Source: Emcibacteraceae bacterium
GTDB lineage: Bacteria > Pseudomonadota > Alphaproteobacteria > Sphingomonadales > Emcibacteraceae
Assembly: GCA_021774795.1 (NCBI GenBank)
Contig: JAJFIR010000014.1
Span: forward strand, 310,001-374,000
Direction of reading: 5' to 3'
Length of the DNA stretch: 64,000 nt
Position 1 is the first letter of the stretch; every line of letters starts with the position of its first letter. The notes below the pieces were generated by a model. It searched no databases and was not told the origin of the DNA. It saw only the letters and a program-made list of their open reading frames with translations. Positions 36,234 through 46,047 of the stretch are shown here, piece by piece. The position numbers and the translations under genes were made by a program.

Positions 36234-37148
36234 TCAATTTAACAGCAATATTATCAGTGGTAAGGTAAAAACCGATAATAATGTCTGAATGGATATTAAG
36301 GTTGCCATTAGCGGCGCATCGCCGCCCATTTGTTTTGCAAGTGGATAGCTCGCAGCACCCGCTGGCGACATGGCAAATACCATCGCGGAAACCGTTAAAA
36401 TATGGGGTAGCTCCAGATAACGTGCGAGCAAAAAAACCGTGACAGGAAAAACAATCATTTTCGCTACGGTCGCGATAACGCAAGGCAGCGTATTTTCACC
36501 AATGCTCCTAATTTGAAGGCCTGCTCCCACACAAAGAAGCGCCGTTGTCAGAGTTGTCTCACCCACACTTAATGTAAAAGCATGTAATATCGGAAGGTTA
36601 CCCAGTCCAAGAATATTAAAGACCGCCCCTACCAAAATTGCCAAGATAAACGGATTTCTTTTTAAATCTCTTAAAATACTACCCACACCCGAACCTTTAG
36701 GGGACAACATCATAGTAAGTGTAATATTGACCACCAGGTTGGTAAAGGTAACAAGCACAGCTATAATAATTGCAGCGATCATTGCTCCTTCTTCACCGAA
36801 AATCTGCGTCACAATCGCCAAAGCAATAAAGGCATTATGTCGTCCGCCACCCTGTATTACAGATGTGAGCGAGGGCACCGAAATTCGAGCCATCTTACCG
36901 GCAATAAACGAAAATAAAACAGCCATCAGAAACCCAGAAATAACGGTTATTGATAACGGGCCAAACGCAAAATTTTCGAAATTAATGACAGAAGTTTTGT
37001 TGAATAACAAGCAGGGAAACAAAACCCAGTACGCGAGCTTGTTAATATGTTGCCAAACTGTGTCTTCGGTAACCAGATGCTGTTTTACTAGTTTTCCTAG
37101 TAAAATAATCATAAAAATCGGCGCAATTAAAAAAATTAAATCTATCAT
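36234..37148 (-). CDS. AEC-family transporter (first of tandem pair)
   Basis: This 304-residue, ten-segment carrier is homologous throughout to the next gene (shared KTSVI, IQGGGRHNAFIALAI, LCVGAGLQ, GGDAPLMA). No other gene separates the two, so they form a bicistronic tandem duplication. They may form a heterodimer or serve two related substrates (inference). The ribosome site is weak. Confidence 0.85.
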   Translation of the reverse strand: MIDLIFLIAPIFMIILLGKLVKQHLVTEDTVWQHINKLAYWVLFPCLLFNKTSVINFENFAFGPLSITVISGFLMAVLFSFIAGKMARISVPSLTSVIQGGGRHNAFIALAIVTQIFGEEGAMIAAIIIAVLVTFTNLVVNITLTMMLSPKGSGVGSILRDLKRNPFILAILVGAVFNILGLGNLPILHAFTLSVGETTLTTALLCVGAGLQIRSIGENTLPCVIATVAKMIVFPVTVFLLARYLELPHILTVSAMVFAMSPAGAASYPLAKQMGGDAPLMATLISIQTLLSVFTLPLIILLLN

Positions 37149-37294
37149 TTACCGGTGGCCTATCTTGGTAAGAATGAGTTTCTATAGTTATACACATCAC
37201 GAAAATTTTACCACCTTATAGTTGCTTCAAAGCATATTTTGTTACATTTTAAGCTAGGGGATGGTCGTTACATTGCAACTAAGGATCGATTATT

Positions 37295-38038
37295 ATGGTA
37301 TTTCGCATTTTAGTTACATCGTGCATAATTCTAATTGCACAGAATGTTTTCTCTCAAGAAAGTTTGAGCGATGATTTCAAAATAAAAACTACGCCGCGTG
37401 AAATAACCGGATCAGAGTTGTCAGAAAAAAATAGTGATTATATTAATCCTGATCAAAAAATTATTTATGCTGTTTACCCTCCTAATGATTTTAACCCGTC
37501 TGCAAAAACAGGTATTATGGTTTTCGCCGGAGCTTACAAGGATAATCATCCCACTTTTAACTGGTTAAGTTCTGTTAGAGAAAGCAATCTAATTTATATC
37601 GAAGCTCTTGTCTCGGATGTAGATTCGTCATTTCGACAACGTCAAATACTGGCTGAAATGGCCGTACCATTACTTGAAAAAAGATATAACATTGACGAAA
37701 ACAGGATATATATTTCTGGTGAAGGACGTGTCGCTAGCGTTGTTGCCATGAACAATCCTGGTATTTTCAAAGGCGCAATTTACACAAACGGAAATTTATG
37801 GACCGAAAACGCTGAAACTAAGTTAGATTCAATTAAACAAAATAAATTTGTATTCATAACCGGAGATTTAAAAAGCCGCGCAAAACAAGCCAGGGATGTT
37901 TATGGAAAATATAAAAAAGCCGGAATTGAAAACTCAAAACTTATCTTCCTTAATCCAGTAAGAAGTTCTAAAATCAAGCGGATAGATTTAGTTAGGGCTA
38001 TTAATTATTTAGATGATCCAGATTCAAGTAGTAAATAA
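37295..38038 (+). CDS. Exported alpha/beta-hydrolase paralogue 1, catalytic triad lost
   Basis: This 247-residue protein with a signal peptide (cleavage near NVFSQ) is the first of four tandem paralogues. Compared with copies 2 and 3, the nucleophile elbow VSGLSGGGR has become ISGEGR by a three-residue in-frame loss, removing the Ser. The Asp loop (SEDFN) is replaced by DLKSR and the His loop (MGHQN) by PVRSS. Overall fold segments (FKGAIY, the YKKAGI helix) and the signal peptide remain. It is therefore probably a secreted non-catalytic protein. AAGGATCG precedes the ATG. Confidence 0.75.
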   Translation: MVFRILVTSCIILIAQNVFSQESLSDDFKIKTTPREITGSELSEKNSDYINPDQKIIYAVYPPNDFNPSAKTGIMVFAGAYKDNHPTFNWLSSVRESNLIYIEALVSDVDSSFRQRQILAEMAVPLLEKRYNIDENRIYISGEGRVASVVAMNNPGIFKGAIYTNGNLWTENAETKLDSIKQNKFVFITGDLKSRAKQARDVYGKYKKAGIENSKLIFLNPVRSSKIKRIDLVRAINYLDDPDSSSK

Positions 38039-38069
38039 CATACAACCATTAATTATTTGAGGTGCAATA

Positions 38070-38840
38070 ATGTTTACTAGATTTTATATTTCAATTTTAT
38101 TGATTTTTTGTGTGCAACAATCAATTGCCTATTCACAGGATATTTCGCCTTCAATTCAAACCGGCGCATTTTCAATTAGCAACACACCAATTGAAATACT
38201 AGGGCAGGAAATGGCCTCGTCATATATTGATATGCTGGATCAGAATGAGCAAATTACGTGGGAAATATATGTTCCCACAACTTATGATGCGAATAAACCA
38301 TCGGGAATAATGGTATATATAAGTCCCCAGAATAGCATAAAAACACCAAATGGCTGGATGGACATCATGGAGCAAAATAACCTCATCTGGGTAGCAGCAA
38401 CTCAATCAGGTAATAAAGTGATGGCGGGAAAAAGGGTGCTTATGGCTGTTATGGCACTTCCTTTACTCCAAAAAAACTATGCCATTAATGGCAATCGCAT
38501 TTATGTTTCCGGCCTTTCTGGCGGAGGGCGCGTTGCCAGCATTGTCGCAACGCAATATCCGAATATATTTAAAGGGGGGATATATAATTGTGGTTCAAAT
38601 TTTTGGGGTGACCAAACGCCAACCCAGATCGACCTTATAAAACAAAACCGCTTTGTTTTCGTTACCGGTAGTGAAGATTTTAATTTGGAGGATACCAAAA
38701 GCGTAAGAAGTAAGTATAGAAAAGCTGGTGTGGAAAATACGAAACTTATGGTTATCCCGCGAATGGGACATCAAAATCCAAATCGAAGAAAATTTACCCA
38801 GGCCATCAAATATCTTGACGAAAATAAAGCGGTAAACTAA
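38070..38840 (+). CDS. Exported alpha/beta-hydrolase paralogue 2, triad intact
   Basis: This 256-residue protein with a signal peptide ending near AYSQ carries a complete triad: Ser150 in GLSGGG, Asp203 in SEDFN and His234 in RMGHQN. The GxSxGG elbow and overall length fit the PHB-depolymerase/feruloyl-esterase-like group of small secreted esterases, but no substrate can be named. It lies 31 bp after copy 1 and 57 bp before copy 3, with GAGGTG before the start, so the array is probably one operon. Confidence 0.8.
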   Translation: MFTRFYISILLIFCVQQSIAYSQDISPSIQTGAFSISNTPIEILGQEMASSYIDMLDQNEQITWEIYVPTTYDANKPSGIMVYISPQNSIKTPNGWMDIMEQNNLIWVAATQSGNKVMAGKRVLMAVMALPLLQKNYAINGNRIYVSGLSGGGRVASIVATQYPNIFKGGIYNCGSNFWGDQTPTQIDLIKQNRFVFVTGSEDFNLEDTKSVRSKYRKAGVENTKLMVIPRMGHQNPNRRKFTQAIKYLDENKAVN

Positions 38841-38897
38841 CCGATTTTACTGTAAGAAAATTGTCCTTTCTAAATCGACATTAACGGAGCATATTTC

Positions 38898-39644
38898 ATG
38901 TATTTACGATTGTTAATTATTTCTATTTTCATGATAATATCGCAAAATACTTTGGCGGAAGTTCCAATAAAGGGAGCTTTTAAATTAACATCTACAGCTT
39001 CCGATATCCTAGGTCCGGAAATTTCTGCGACAAACAGTTCCGTAATTAAAGAAGACGAAGAACTGAAATGGGAAGTCTTCGTGCCGTCAAGTTATAATCC
39101 GGAAAACCCACCAGGTGTAATGGTTTATGTTAGTCCCGAAAATCATATGAAAAACGTACCGGCAAGCTGGACAGGTGTTATGGAACAAAATAATTTAATT
39201 TGGATCGCCGCCACCATGTCCGGGAATACCGTTTTAACGGGCAGAAGAATTTTAAAAGCCCTAATGGCGCTACCGTTAATACAAGAATCCTATAAAATTA
39301 ATCAAAACCGCTTTTATGTTTCTGGATTTTCCGGTGGAGGGCGCATCGCTAGTATTATTGCTAAGGAGTTTCCTCATTTATTTAAAGGGGCGATTTATAA
39401 TTGTGGAGTAAATTATTGGGATAGAAAAGCCCCTTCGCGATTGGATTTGATCCAAAAGAACCGCTACGTATTTATTACAGGCACCGACGATTTTAATTTG
39501 GAAGACACCAAAAATGTATACAGAAAATATAAAAAAGCCGGTGTAAAAAATGTTAAACTTATGATCATAACACGTATGCCACATAGCAATCCTAGCCGGG
39601 TTAAATTTAATCAGGCTGTAAAATATCTTGATGATAAATCATAA
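38898..39644 (+). CDS. Exported alpha/beta-hydrolase paralogue 3, triad intact
   Basis: This 248-residue protein with a signal peptide ending TLAE has Ser145 in GFSGGG, Asp198 in TDDFN and His229 in RMPHSN. It is closest to copy 2 (shared VMEQNNLIW, FNLEDTK, YNCG). ACGGAGC precedes the ATG. It would be a secreted esterase or depolymerase of unknown substrate. The 110-bp gap to copy 4 is AT-rich with no clear hairpin. Confidence 0.8.
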   Translation: MYLRLLIISIFMIISQNTLAEVPIKGAFKLTSTASDILGPEISATNSSVIKEDEELKWEVFVPSSYNPENPPGVMVYVSPENHMKNVPASWTGVMEQNNLIWIAATMSGNTVLTGRRILKALMALPLIQESYKINQNRFYVSGFSGGGRIASIIAKEFPHLFKGAIYNCGVNYWDRKAPSRLDLIQKNRYVFITGTDDFNLEDTKNVYRKYKKAGVKNVKLMIITRMPHSNPSRVKFNQAVKYLDDKS

Positions 39645-39754
39645 TTATTTTTCAAGTGAGAATAATTGATAATTAGTTCGCTAATATTATTCTATGCCCT
39701 ATATAAGAATATAAGTAATATAAAACTATACAAAAACACCATTAAGGGCGAAAT

Positions 39755-40519
39755 ATGTTTTTAAGATTTTTACCTTCTATTTTTCTAATTATTTTCTCAG
39801 TAAATTCAATGTCATTCGCACAGGATATTGAAAAAGGGTCTTTTATTATTAAAGCAACCAGTGGGGATATATTGGGCTTTGAAATGGCATCATCATATTC
39901 CCCGGTTCTTGAAACAAACGAAGTGATGAGTTGGTCAGTGCATGTACCTGAAAATTATAATCCGAACGATCCGCCCGGCATAATGGTCTATGTAGGGTTC
40001 AGGAAATTAGTAAAAGAACCACCTGGCTGGATGAGTGCGATGGACGATAGTAATTTAATTTGGATCAGCGCAAATAGCTCAAATAACAACATCGAGCGAA
40101 AAAAAATGCTGCTTGCAATCCTGTCCCTTCCTCTATTGCAAATGGATTACGTAATAAATACTAATAGAATTTATATCGCAGGCTATCAGCATGGTGGTGA
40201 AATTGCCAGTGCCGCCGCTCGTGTTTATCCTAATATTATTAAGGGTGGTATCTATATTAATTGCGATCCCAGAACATGGGGTAAGAAATTACCTCCACAA
40301 ATAGATGTGATGAAAGAAAACCGTTATATATTCGTTTCAGGAAAACAAAATATTGCAAAGCAAGTAATGCGTTATGCAATTAAAAAATATAACAAAGAAG
40401 GCATTAATAATACCAAACAAATGATCATAAATCATATGGGTATAACCGAAAACATCCGTCGCCCAAAATTACTTGAGGCGATAGAATATTTAGATCAAAC
40501 TGAAAATAGTGATGATTAG
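39755..40519 (+). CDS. Exported alpha/beta-hydrolase paralogue 4, catalytic triad lost
   Basis: This 254-residue protein with a signal peptide ending SFAQ is close to copy 2 in its first third (shared LGxEMASSY, GWM). The elbow is GYQHGG instead of GLSGGG, so Gln replaces the nucleophile. The Asp loop reads KQNIA and the His loop MGITEN. All three catalytic positions are changed while the reading frame, signal peptide and fold-specific residues are kept. A secreted pseudoenzyme is inferred, perhaps a binding partner of copies 2 and 3. Confidence 0.75.
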   Translation: MFLRFLPSIFLIIFSVNSMSFAQDIEKGSFIIKATSGDILGFEMASSYSPVLETNEVMSWSVHVPENYNPNDPPGIMVYVGFRKLVKEPPGWMSAMDDSNLIWISANSSNNNIERKKMLLAILSLPLLQMDYVINTNRIYIAGYQHGGEIASAAARVYPNIIKGGIYINCDPRTWGKKLPPQIDVMKENRYIFVSGKQNIAKQVMRYAIKKYNKEGINNTKQMIINHMGITENIRRPKLLEAIEYLDQTENSDD

Positions 40520-40522
40520 ACC

Positions 40523-42094
40523 TTACTGCAGGTAGTTAATAAACTTTGGTTTATGCCGTGCTTTGCTAGCTTGTTCAAAGGAGTACGCGGCCTCTATCAT
40601 CAACGCTTCGCTATAAGCGCGGCCAACGAATGACAGCGATACCGACAACTCATGAATATATCCCATGGGAACAGTGATCGACGGATACCCACTAACAGCA
40701 GCATAAGAGGAAGTCCCTCCCCCACTAGGAAGGTCTCCATTCACAAGATCCTGACTATTTGCGGGATTGCGTGAGGGCATAACAATCATATCCAGATTAT
40801 GTTGATCCATTAATTCATTAATGACTTTTTGCATCGCAATATTACTATCCTGAACTGCCTTAAGATACTCGGCTTCCATCAAGGAACCTTTCTCTTGCGA
40901 ACCAACAAATATCTCCTGCTTAAAATATGGCATTTCCTTATCGGCATTGTCGTTATTATAATCAATCAAATTGGCAAGCGTTTTACTTTTAACCGCGTCA
41001 GGAGTACCAGATAAATATGCGTTAAGATAATGCTTAAATTCGTATCTCAGAACCAAACCTTCGGCCGCGCCTATTCCGTCACGGTTGCCAAATTCAATAT
41101 CGTTTATCAATATAGCTCCTTGCGCTACCATCGCTTCCAAGCTTTTTTCAAATATTGGACCGAGATCATCATGCATGCGAAACGGTTCACGAATAACCCC
41201 TATTCGCTTACCCTTAAGACCGTCTGAAATTAAGTGCTCCGCATAATTTATTTTATCTTCAGGTTGCATCATGCTTCTGGGATCTTCCGGGTTTTTGCTA
41301 ACCATTTCCGTAAGTAAGATCGCGGCATCTTCCACCGTTCTTGTCATTGGTCCCGCCGTATCCTGCGTTTCTGCTATGGGAATGATGCCAGTACGACTAA
41401 CAAGTCCAACGGTTGGTTTAATCCCGACAACGCCGTTATAGGCGGAAGGACAAACGACCGACCCATCGGTTTCTGTACCAATGGACACTGCTGTCATATT
41501 TGCCGCCGTTGCAGCACCGGAACCTGAACTTGAACCGCAGGTATTCGCGGTTAACAAATATGGGTTTCGCGTTTGACCGCCTACTCCACTCCACCCGCTT
41601 GAACTATTAGAAGACCTAAAATTGGCCCATTCACTTAGATTAGCTTTACCGAGTATAATAGCACCGGCCTTTCTTAGAGACGCGACCATAGGGGCATCTT
41701 TTACGGCGAAGTTTCCGCTCAATGCATGCGATCCGGCCGTGGCCGGCATTCGGTCCATGGTATCTATATTATCTTTGAGCAGTACCGGAATTCCATGCAT
41801 CGGTCCTCTCGGGCCATTTTCGGCGCGTTCTTTATCAAGTGCTTTTGCGATTTCAACAGCGTCTGGATTAATAGCAATCACCGCATTCAGATGAGGCCCT
41901 TTTTTATTAAGAGCATCAATGCGTTCCAAATAAAGTTCTACGATCTGAACCGAGGTATATTTACCGCTTTCAAAGGCATCATTTAATTCGCGTACGGTAA
42001 TTTCATTCAATTCAAATTCCGCTACGTTCTGCTCCTTTTGTGCGCAGGAAACCAACAGCGTCATAAGAACCAATATTCTGACTTTTTTCATCAT
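40523..42094 (-). CDS. Amidase-signature-family lipoprotein
   Basis: This 523-residue protein has a lipoprotein signal (LLVSCAQ, Cys17). The amidase signature catalytic set is complete: Lys107 in VLLKDN, the cis-Ser in CGSSSGSG (188-190) and nucleophile Ser212 in ETDGSVVCP. Family members hydrolyse amides, and exported ones act on peptides or amidated small molecules outside the cytosol. It overlaps mtnA by 4 bases (ATGA), though a functional link is not obvious. Confidence 0.9.
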   Translation of the reverse strand: MMKKVRILVLMTLLVSCAQKEQNVAEFELNEITVRELNDAFESGKYTSVQIVELYLERIDALNKKGPHLNAVIAINPDAVEIAKALDKERAENGPRGPMHGIPVLLKDNIDTMDRMPATAGSHALSGNFAVKDAPMVASLRKAGAIILGKANLSEWANFRSSNSSSGWSGVGGQTRNPYLLTANTCGSSSGSGAATAANMTAVSIGTETDGSVVCPSAYNGVVGIKPTVGLVSRTGIIPIAETQDTAGPMTRTVEDAAILLTEMVSKNPEDPRSMMQPEDKINYAEHLISDGLKGKRIGVIREPFRMHDDLGPIFEKSLEAMVAQGAILINDIEFGNRDGIGAAEGLVLRYEFKHYLNAYLSGTPDAVKSKTLANLIDYNNDNADKEMPYFKQEIFVGSQEKGSLMEAEYLKAVQDSNIAMQKVINELMDQHNLDMIVMPSRNPANSQDLVNGDLPSGGGTSSYAAVSGYPSITVPMGYIHELSVSLSFVGRAYSEALMIEAAYSFEQASKARHKPKFINYLQ

Positions 42095-43167
42095 TTCTTT
42101 TTCCCCTTAAAAAACTTTTTCAAATTTTGCACATATGGTGCACGAATAATCTCAGTTTCGGTAATAAGGCCGGTGACCAGTTCGTTCGGTGTAACATCAA
42201 ACGCCGGACTGCGCGTCTGGATATTTTCCGGCGCAATATTTTTCCCCATTACAGTGGTTATTTCTTCTGAGCTTCGCTCTTCAATCGGTATTTCTTTTCC
42301 GTGTGCCGTTGACATGTCAATGGTAGACGAAGGGCACGCCACATAAAAAGGTATATCATAATATTTTGCCAGAATTGCAACGCCCAAAGTACCAATTTTG
42401 TTTGCCACATCGCCATTTGCAACAACACGGTCTGTTCCGACGATCACCATATCGATATTTCCTGTTGCCATCATATGGGCCGCCATATTATCTGTGATTA
42501 ATGTGACATCGATACCCGACTTTTGCAACTCCCACGCCGTTAAACGGGCGCCCTGCAATAATGGGCGCGTTTCATTGGCAAAAACCTTAAACTTTTTACC
42601 CAGTGACTGGGCAACATACATGGGTGCGGTCGCAGTCCCTAATTCTGATGTTGCCAACCCTCCTGCGTTGCAATGGGTCATGATACCAACACCATCTTTG
42701 ATAAGAGACGCACCGGTTTTCCCCATCCCCAAGCATAAACTACGGTCTTCTGCGTGTATGAGCTCTGCTTCTTCGACCAGAGCATCATATAGTAGCGACG
42801 GTGTCGACGCATCGATGCGTTCCATATGATTAGTCATACGCATCATTGCCCAATTCAAATTCACAGCAGTTGGTCTTGCGCTATCCAAATAAGTTGCCTT
42901 TTCATGAACCAGATTTTTGAAATCATTTAATTCCAGTTCAATATGATTTTTTATACCTATGCAAAGCCCATATGCAGCGGCAACCCCGATCGCAGGCGCG
43001 CCCCGAACTTTTAATTGCAATATTGACTGCCAGACCTGCTCAATGGTCAGTTGTTTTTCCATCACCATTTCATGGGGCAACAATGTTTGGTCCAGTAGGT
43101 AAAGTTCCCCGGCGCTCCATTGAATGGAGCGCGGCAAATTGAAAGCCGTCAAACTAATATCGGACAA
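42091..43167 (-). CDS. mtnA: S-methyl-5-thioribose-1-phosphate isomerase
   Basis: This 358-residue protein has the MtnA motifs RGAPAIGVAAAYG (substrate loop), the catalytic Cys in MTHCNAG and the catalytic Asp in GTDRVVANGDVANKIGT. It isomerises methylthioribose-1-P to methylthioribulose-1-P in methionine salvage. The start is TTG with AAGGA eight bases before it. No other salvage gene (mtnB, mtnP, mtnK) is nearby, so the pathway is scattered or partial. Confidence 0.93.
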   Translation of the reverse strand: MSDISLTAFNLPRSIQWSAGELYLLDQTLLPHEMVMEKQLTIEQVWQSILQLKVRGAPAIGVAAAYGLCIGIKNHIELELNDFKNLVHEKATYLDSARPTAVNLNWAMMRMTNHMERIDASTPSLLYDALVEEAELIHAEDRSLCLGMGKTGASLIKDGVGIMTHCNAGGLATSELGTATAPMYVAQSLGKKFKVFANETRPLLQGARLTAWELQKSGIDVTLITDNMAAHMMATGNIDMVIVGTDRVVANGDVANKIGTLGVAILAKYYDIPFYVACPSSTIDMSTAHGKEIPIEERSSEEITTVMGKNIAPENIQTRSPAFDVTPNELVTGLITETEIIRAPYVQNLKKFFKGKKK

Positions 43168-43272
43168 AGTAATTATTCCTTAATCAAGGTCGGTTTATAT
43201 CTTTTATTAATGTAATATGTTCTTTACTATGAACGCAAATAGAATGCTGTAAAAACTCGAGGCAAAAAACGA

Positions 43273-45153
43273 ATGTGTGGCATTGCAGGTATCATTAATT
43301 TAGGGGGTACAACACCACCCAAATCATTGCTAACGAAAATGACAAATATAATTGAGCACCGCGGGCCGGACGGCTCAGGGGATTATTTTTCAGAAGGTGT
43401 CGCCTTCGGTCATAGACGCTTGTCCATCATTGATATTGCCGGTGGTCACCAGCCTATGACAACATCTGATGATCGAATTACCATAACTTATAATGGTGAA
43501 ATATATAACTTTCCCGAACTACGGACGGAATTAAAAGCACTGGGCTACAGCTTTAAAACGTTGAGTGATACTGAAGTAATATTAGTTGCTTACCACGCCT
43601 GGGGGCAACAAAGTGTCGAGCGTATCCGTGGCATGTTTGCCTACGCCATTCATGATAAAGAAAAACGTGAAGTATTCATTGCCCGCGATAGATTAGGTAT
43701 TAAGCCACTTTTTTTTGCGGAACTCAGTGGTAAAAATTTTGTTTTCGGTTCAGAACTAAAATCACTTTCACTTCATCCTAATTTCAATAAAGCAATTCGC
43801 AGTGAAAGCGTAGAAGAATATTTTTCCCTTGGATATGTGCCTGAGCCCCACACTATATACAAAAATGTTATGAAACTGGAGCCCGGCCATACACTGCTCA
43901 TTGATTTGAATTCAGGAAATATAAAAAACGAACAATATTGGAACGTGAAATTTAATAATGATTATTCCGGTTCATTTGAAGACGCAACAAGAGAGCTGGA
44001 TAAACGTGTTGAAGAAGCCGTTAAAATTCGGATGCGCGCGGATGTACCGTTGGGTGCATTTCTCTCGGGCGGTGTCGATTCCAGTGCCGTGGTTGCCAAT
44101 ATGGCGCGAAACAGTGTCGACCCGGTTAATACCTGCTCTATTGGTTTTGATGATGTGCGTTATAATGAAGCTGATTACGCGAAACAGGTTGCGGATCAGT
44201 ATCAAACCAATCACAAAACTGAAATTGTTGATCCCAACGATTATTCGCTAGTTGACAATTTGATCGATTATTATGATGAGCCTTTTGCCGATAGTTCTGC
44301 GCTTCCAACTTTCAGGGTGTGTGAACTCGCACGAAAAAACGTAAAAGTAGCACTTTCCGGTGATGGCGGTGATGAAAATTTAGCGGGATATAGGCGATAT
44401 AACACTCATATGTTTGAAAAGAAAATGCGCGATATGGTGCCTTCCGCGCTGCGCAGATCAGTATTTGGCTCGTTGGGCCGCTTATATCCAAAAGCAGACT
44501 GGGCCCCCCGAATTTTTAGAGCAAAAACAACCTTCCAAGGTATAGCCAGAACAGACTTAGAAAGCTATTTTCATTTTATGTCGATCTTCAGGAATGACAT
44601 GCGGCAATCGCTATTTAGTGAGCAGTTGAAAACCGATCTACAAGGCTACACCGGAATGGAAGTTTTTAAACGTCATGCGAATGACGCGGGAACTGATGAC
44701 CCCGTATCTCTTATTCAATATCTGGATATAAAAACTTACCTTGCGGGTGATATACTGACCAAGGTTGATAGAGCGTCTATGGCTCATTCACTGGAAGTTC
44801 GGGTTCCACTGCTTGATCATGAACTGGTGGGATGGATCGCCGGTCTTCCCACCGATTTTAAATTGAATGGCAAAGAAGGAAAACACATTTTCAAAAAGTC
44901 ATTGGAAAATCAGCTTCCTAACGATATTTTATACCGCCCAAAAATGGGCTTTGCGGTGCCGCTGGAAAATTGGTTTAGAAATGATCTTAAAAATAAAATA
45001 AAGGAAACCGTTTTGAGTGAGCATATTCTCGATAGCGGTTACTTCAATCAGCGATATCTTGAAATGCTCGTCACCGACCATCAATCCGGAAAACGAGATT
45101 ATAGTGGGCCATTATGGACACTGATGATGTTTCACCAATTCTTGGCAAAATAA
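43273..45153 (+). CDS. asnB: Glutamine-hydrolysing asparagine synthetase (AsnB), exosortase-system-like subtype
   Basis: This 626-residue protein has the class II amidotransferase Cys2 (MCGIAG) and a glutaminase domain to about 210 (RGPDGSGD, YNGEIYN, SDTEV). The synthetase domain carries the ATP loop LSGGVDSSA and SGDGGDENLAGY. The wording LGYVPEPHTIY is close to the amidotransferase found with XrtA/PEP-CTERM exopolysaccharide loci. No exosortase or EPS gene is in the window, so general asparagine synthesis is equally likely. GAGGC precedes the ATG. Confidence 0.88.
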   Translation: MCGIAGIINLGGTTPPKSLLTKMTNIIEHRGPDGSGDYFSEGVAFGHRRLSIIDIAGGHQPMTTSDDRITITYNGEIYNFPELRTELKALGYSFKTLSDTEVILVAYHAWGQQSVERIRGMFAYAIHDKEKREVFIARDRLGIKPLFFAELSGKNFVFGSELKSLSLHPNFNKAIRSESVEEYFSLGYVPEPHTIYKNVMKLEPGHTLLIDLNSGNIKNEQYWNVKFNNDYSGSFEDATRELDKRVEEAVKIRMRADVPLGAFLSGGVDSSAVVANMARNSVDPVNTCSIGFDDVRYNEADYAKQVADQYQTNHKTEIVDPNDYSLVDNLIDYYDEPFADSSALPTFRVCELARKNVKVALSGDGGDENLAGYRRYNTHMFEKKMRDMVPSALRRSVFGSLGRLYPKADWAPRIFRAKTTFQGIARTDLESYFHFMSIFRNDMRQSLFSEQLKTDLQGYTGMEVFKRHANDAGTDDPVSLIQYLDIKTYLAGDILTKVDRASMAHSLEVRVPLLDHELVGWIAGLPTDFKLNGKEGKHIFKKSLENQLPNDILYRPKMGFAVPLENWFRNDLKNKIKETVLSEHILDSGYFNQRYLEMLVTDHQSGKRDYSGPLWTLMMFHQFLAK

Positions 45154-45213
45154 GCCTATAATTATAAGTGGTATGAACACTTCAAAAATTATAAATCATG
45201 CGAGAAAATCAAA

Positions 45214-45290
45214 TGGTCGGGGAGACAGGATTTGAACCTGCGACCCCCTGTACCCAAAACAGGTGCGCTACCAGGCTGCGCCACTCCCCG
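45214..45290 (-). tRNA. tRNA-Pro (anticodon UGG)
   Basis: The minus strand reads CGGGGAGTGGCGCAGCCTGG and so on, with a complete cloverleaf. The acceptor stem CGGGGAG pairs with CTCCCCG, the anticodon stem-loop CCTGT-TTTGGGT-ACAGG gives anticodon TGG, the T-arm contains GGTTCAAATCC, and CCA is encoded. It lies between asnB and the DUF192 gene. Confidence 0.97.
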
Positions 45291-45379
45291 ACCGAAGAAA
45301 TCAATTTGAAAAACAAATTGTGGTTGGGTTAATACGCCAACACGCGCATCCACGCAAGAGTTATTTTAGTAAATACTTG

Positions 45380-45922
45380 TTATTTCGATACATTCTCAAA
45401 TATTGGATAAATGATCTCGTCGCCGACTTGAATACCAAGGCGTTTTGTTAACCCACCATTGAGTTCTAACACCGCTTTTGCTTCACCGCCTGAACGAATT
45501 AAAGATAACGACCTGGGCTGCGTTGATTCAGCGATTGTCATTATTTTGCCCCCTTCATCAATGAAAAGAATATCGAGAGAAATAAAGGTATTTCTCATCC
45601 ACATACTGATGTCACGTTTTTCATCATAAACGAACAACATCCCGTTCATTTCCGGAAGTTCAGAACGAAACATCAAACCATATTCACGGTGGCTATCATC
45701 CAAGGCGAGTTCAATTTGAAAATCATGCAATGTTTCGCCCGTTTTTATTGAAAGTTCAGCCTTTGGAAAACTGGAGGCCGACCCTTGTGCCACTGCATTG
45801 ACTGATATTCCAATGAACATAACAAATGGAAATAATATAATAAAAGCAAGTTTCTTAATGAATCCAGCTATCCGCTTTTCACAAACAAAAGTTAAATTTT
45901 TATGATAAATTCTTGTGAACAT
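45380..45922 (-). CDS. Exported DUF192 protein
   Basis: This 180-residue protein has a hydrophobic export segment (about 25-45, ending AVAQ) preceded by a rather long basic N-terminus. A DUF192 domain follows, with the characteristic MFRSELPEMNGMLFVYD and MWMRNTFISLDILFID. Its function is unknown. AAAGGATGG before the ATG supports the long start. Association of DUF192 with a cold-shock gene and tRNA-Pro is a layout I recall from alphaproteobacteria. Confidence 0.85.
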   Translation of the reverse strand: MFTRIYHKNLTFVCEKRIAGFIKKLAFIILFPFVMFIGISVNAVAQGSASSFPKAELSIKTGETLHDFQIELALDDSHREYGLMFRSELPEMNGMLFVYDEKRDISMWMRNTFISLDILFIDEGGKIMTIAESTQPRSLSLIRSGGEAKAVLELNGGLTKRLGIQVGDEIIYPIFENVSK

Positions 45923-46047
45923 TTCACCATCCTTTCATATGACATTCTGTCAAATTATTGGAAAACATAATGGCAGGAAAGAATGGCAATTTAAAGGCGT
46001 CATCTACTCTTGTTTTAACGCGATTTTTTCCATTGAGAAAGATATGG

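Noticed and set aside
37295-40519. CRISPR or other short tandem repeat array
   Set aside because: The repetition is at gene level (four ~750-bp paralogues). No short direct repeats with spacers are present anywhere in the window.
43273-45153. Exosortase (PEP-CTERM) locus
   Set aside because: The AsnB subtype resembles the exosortase-associated one, but no exosortase, EPS or PEP-CTERM gene is nearby.
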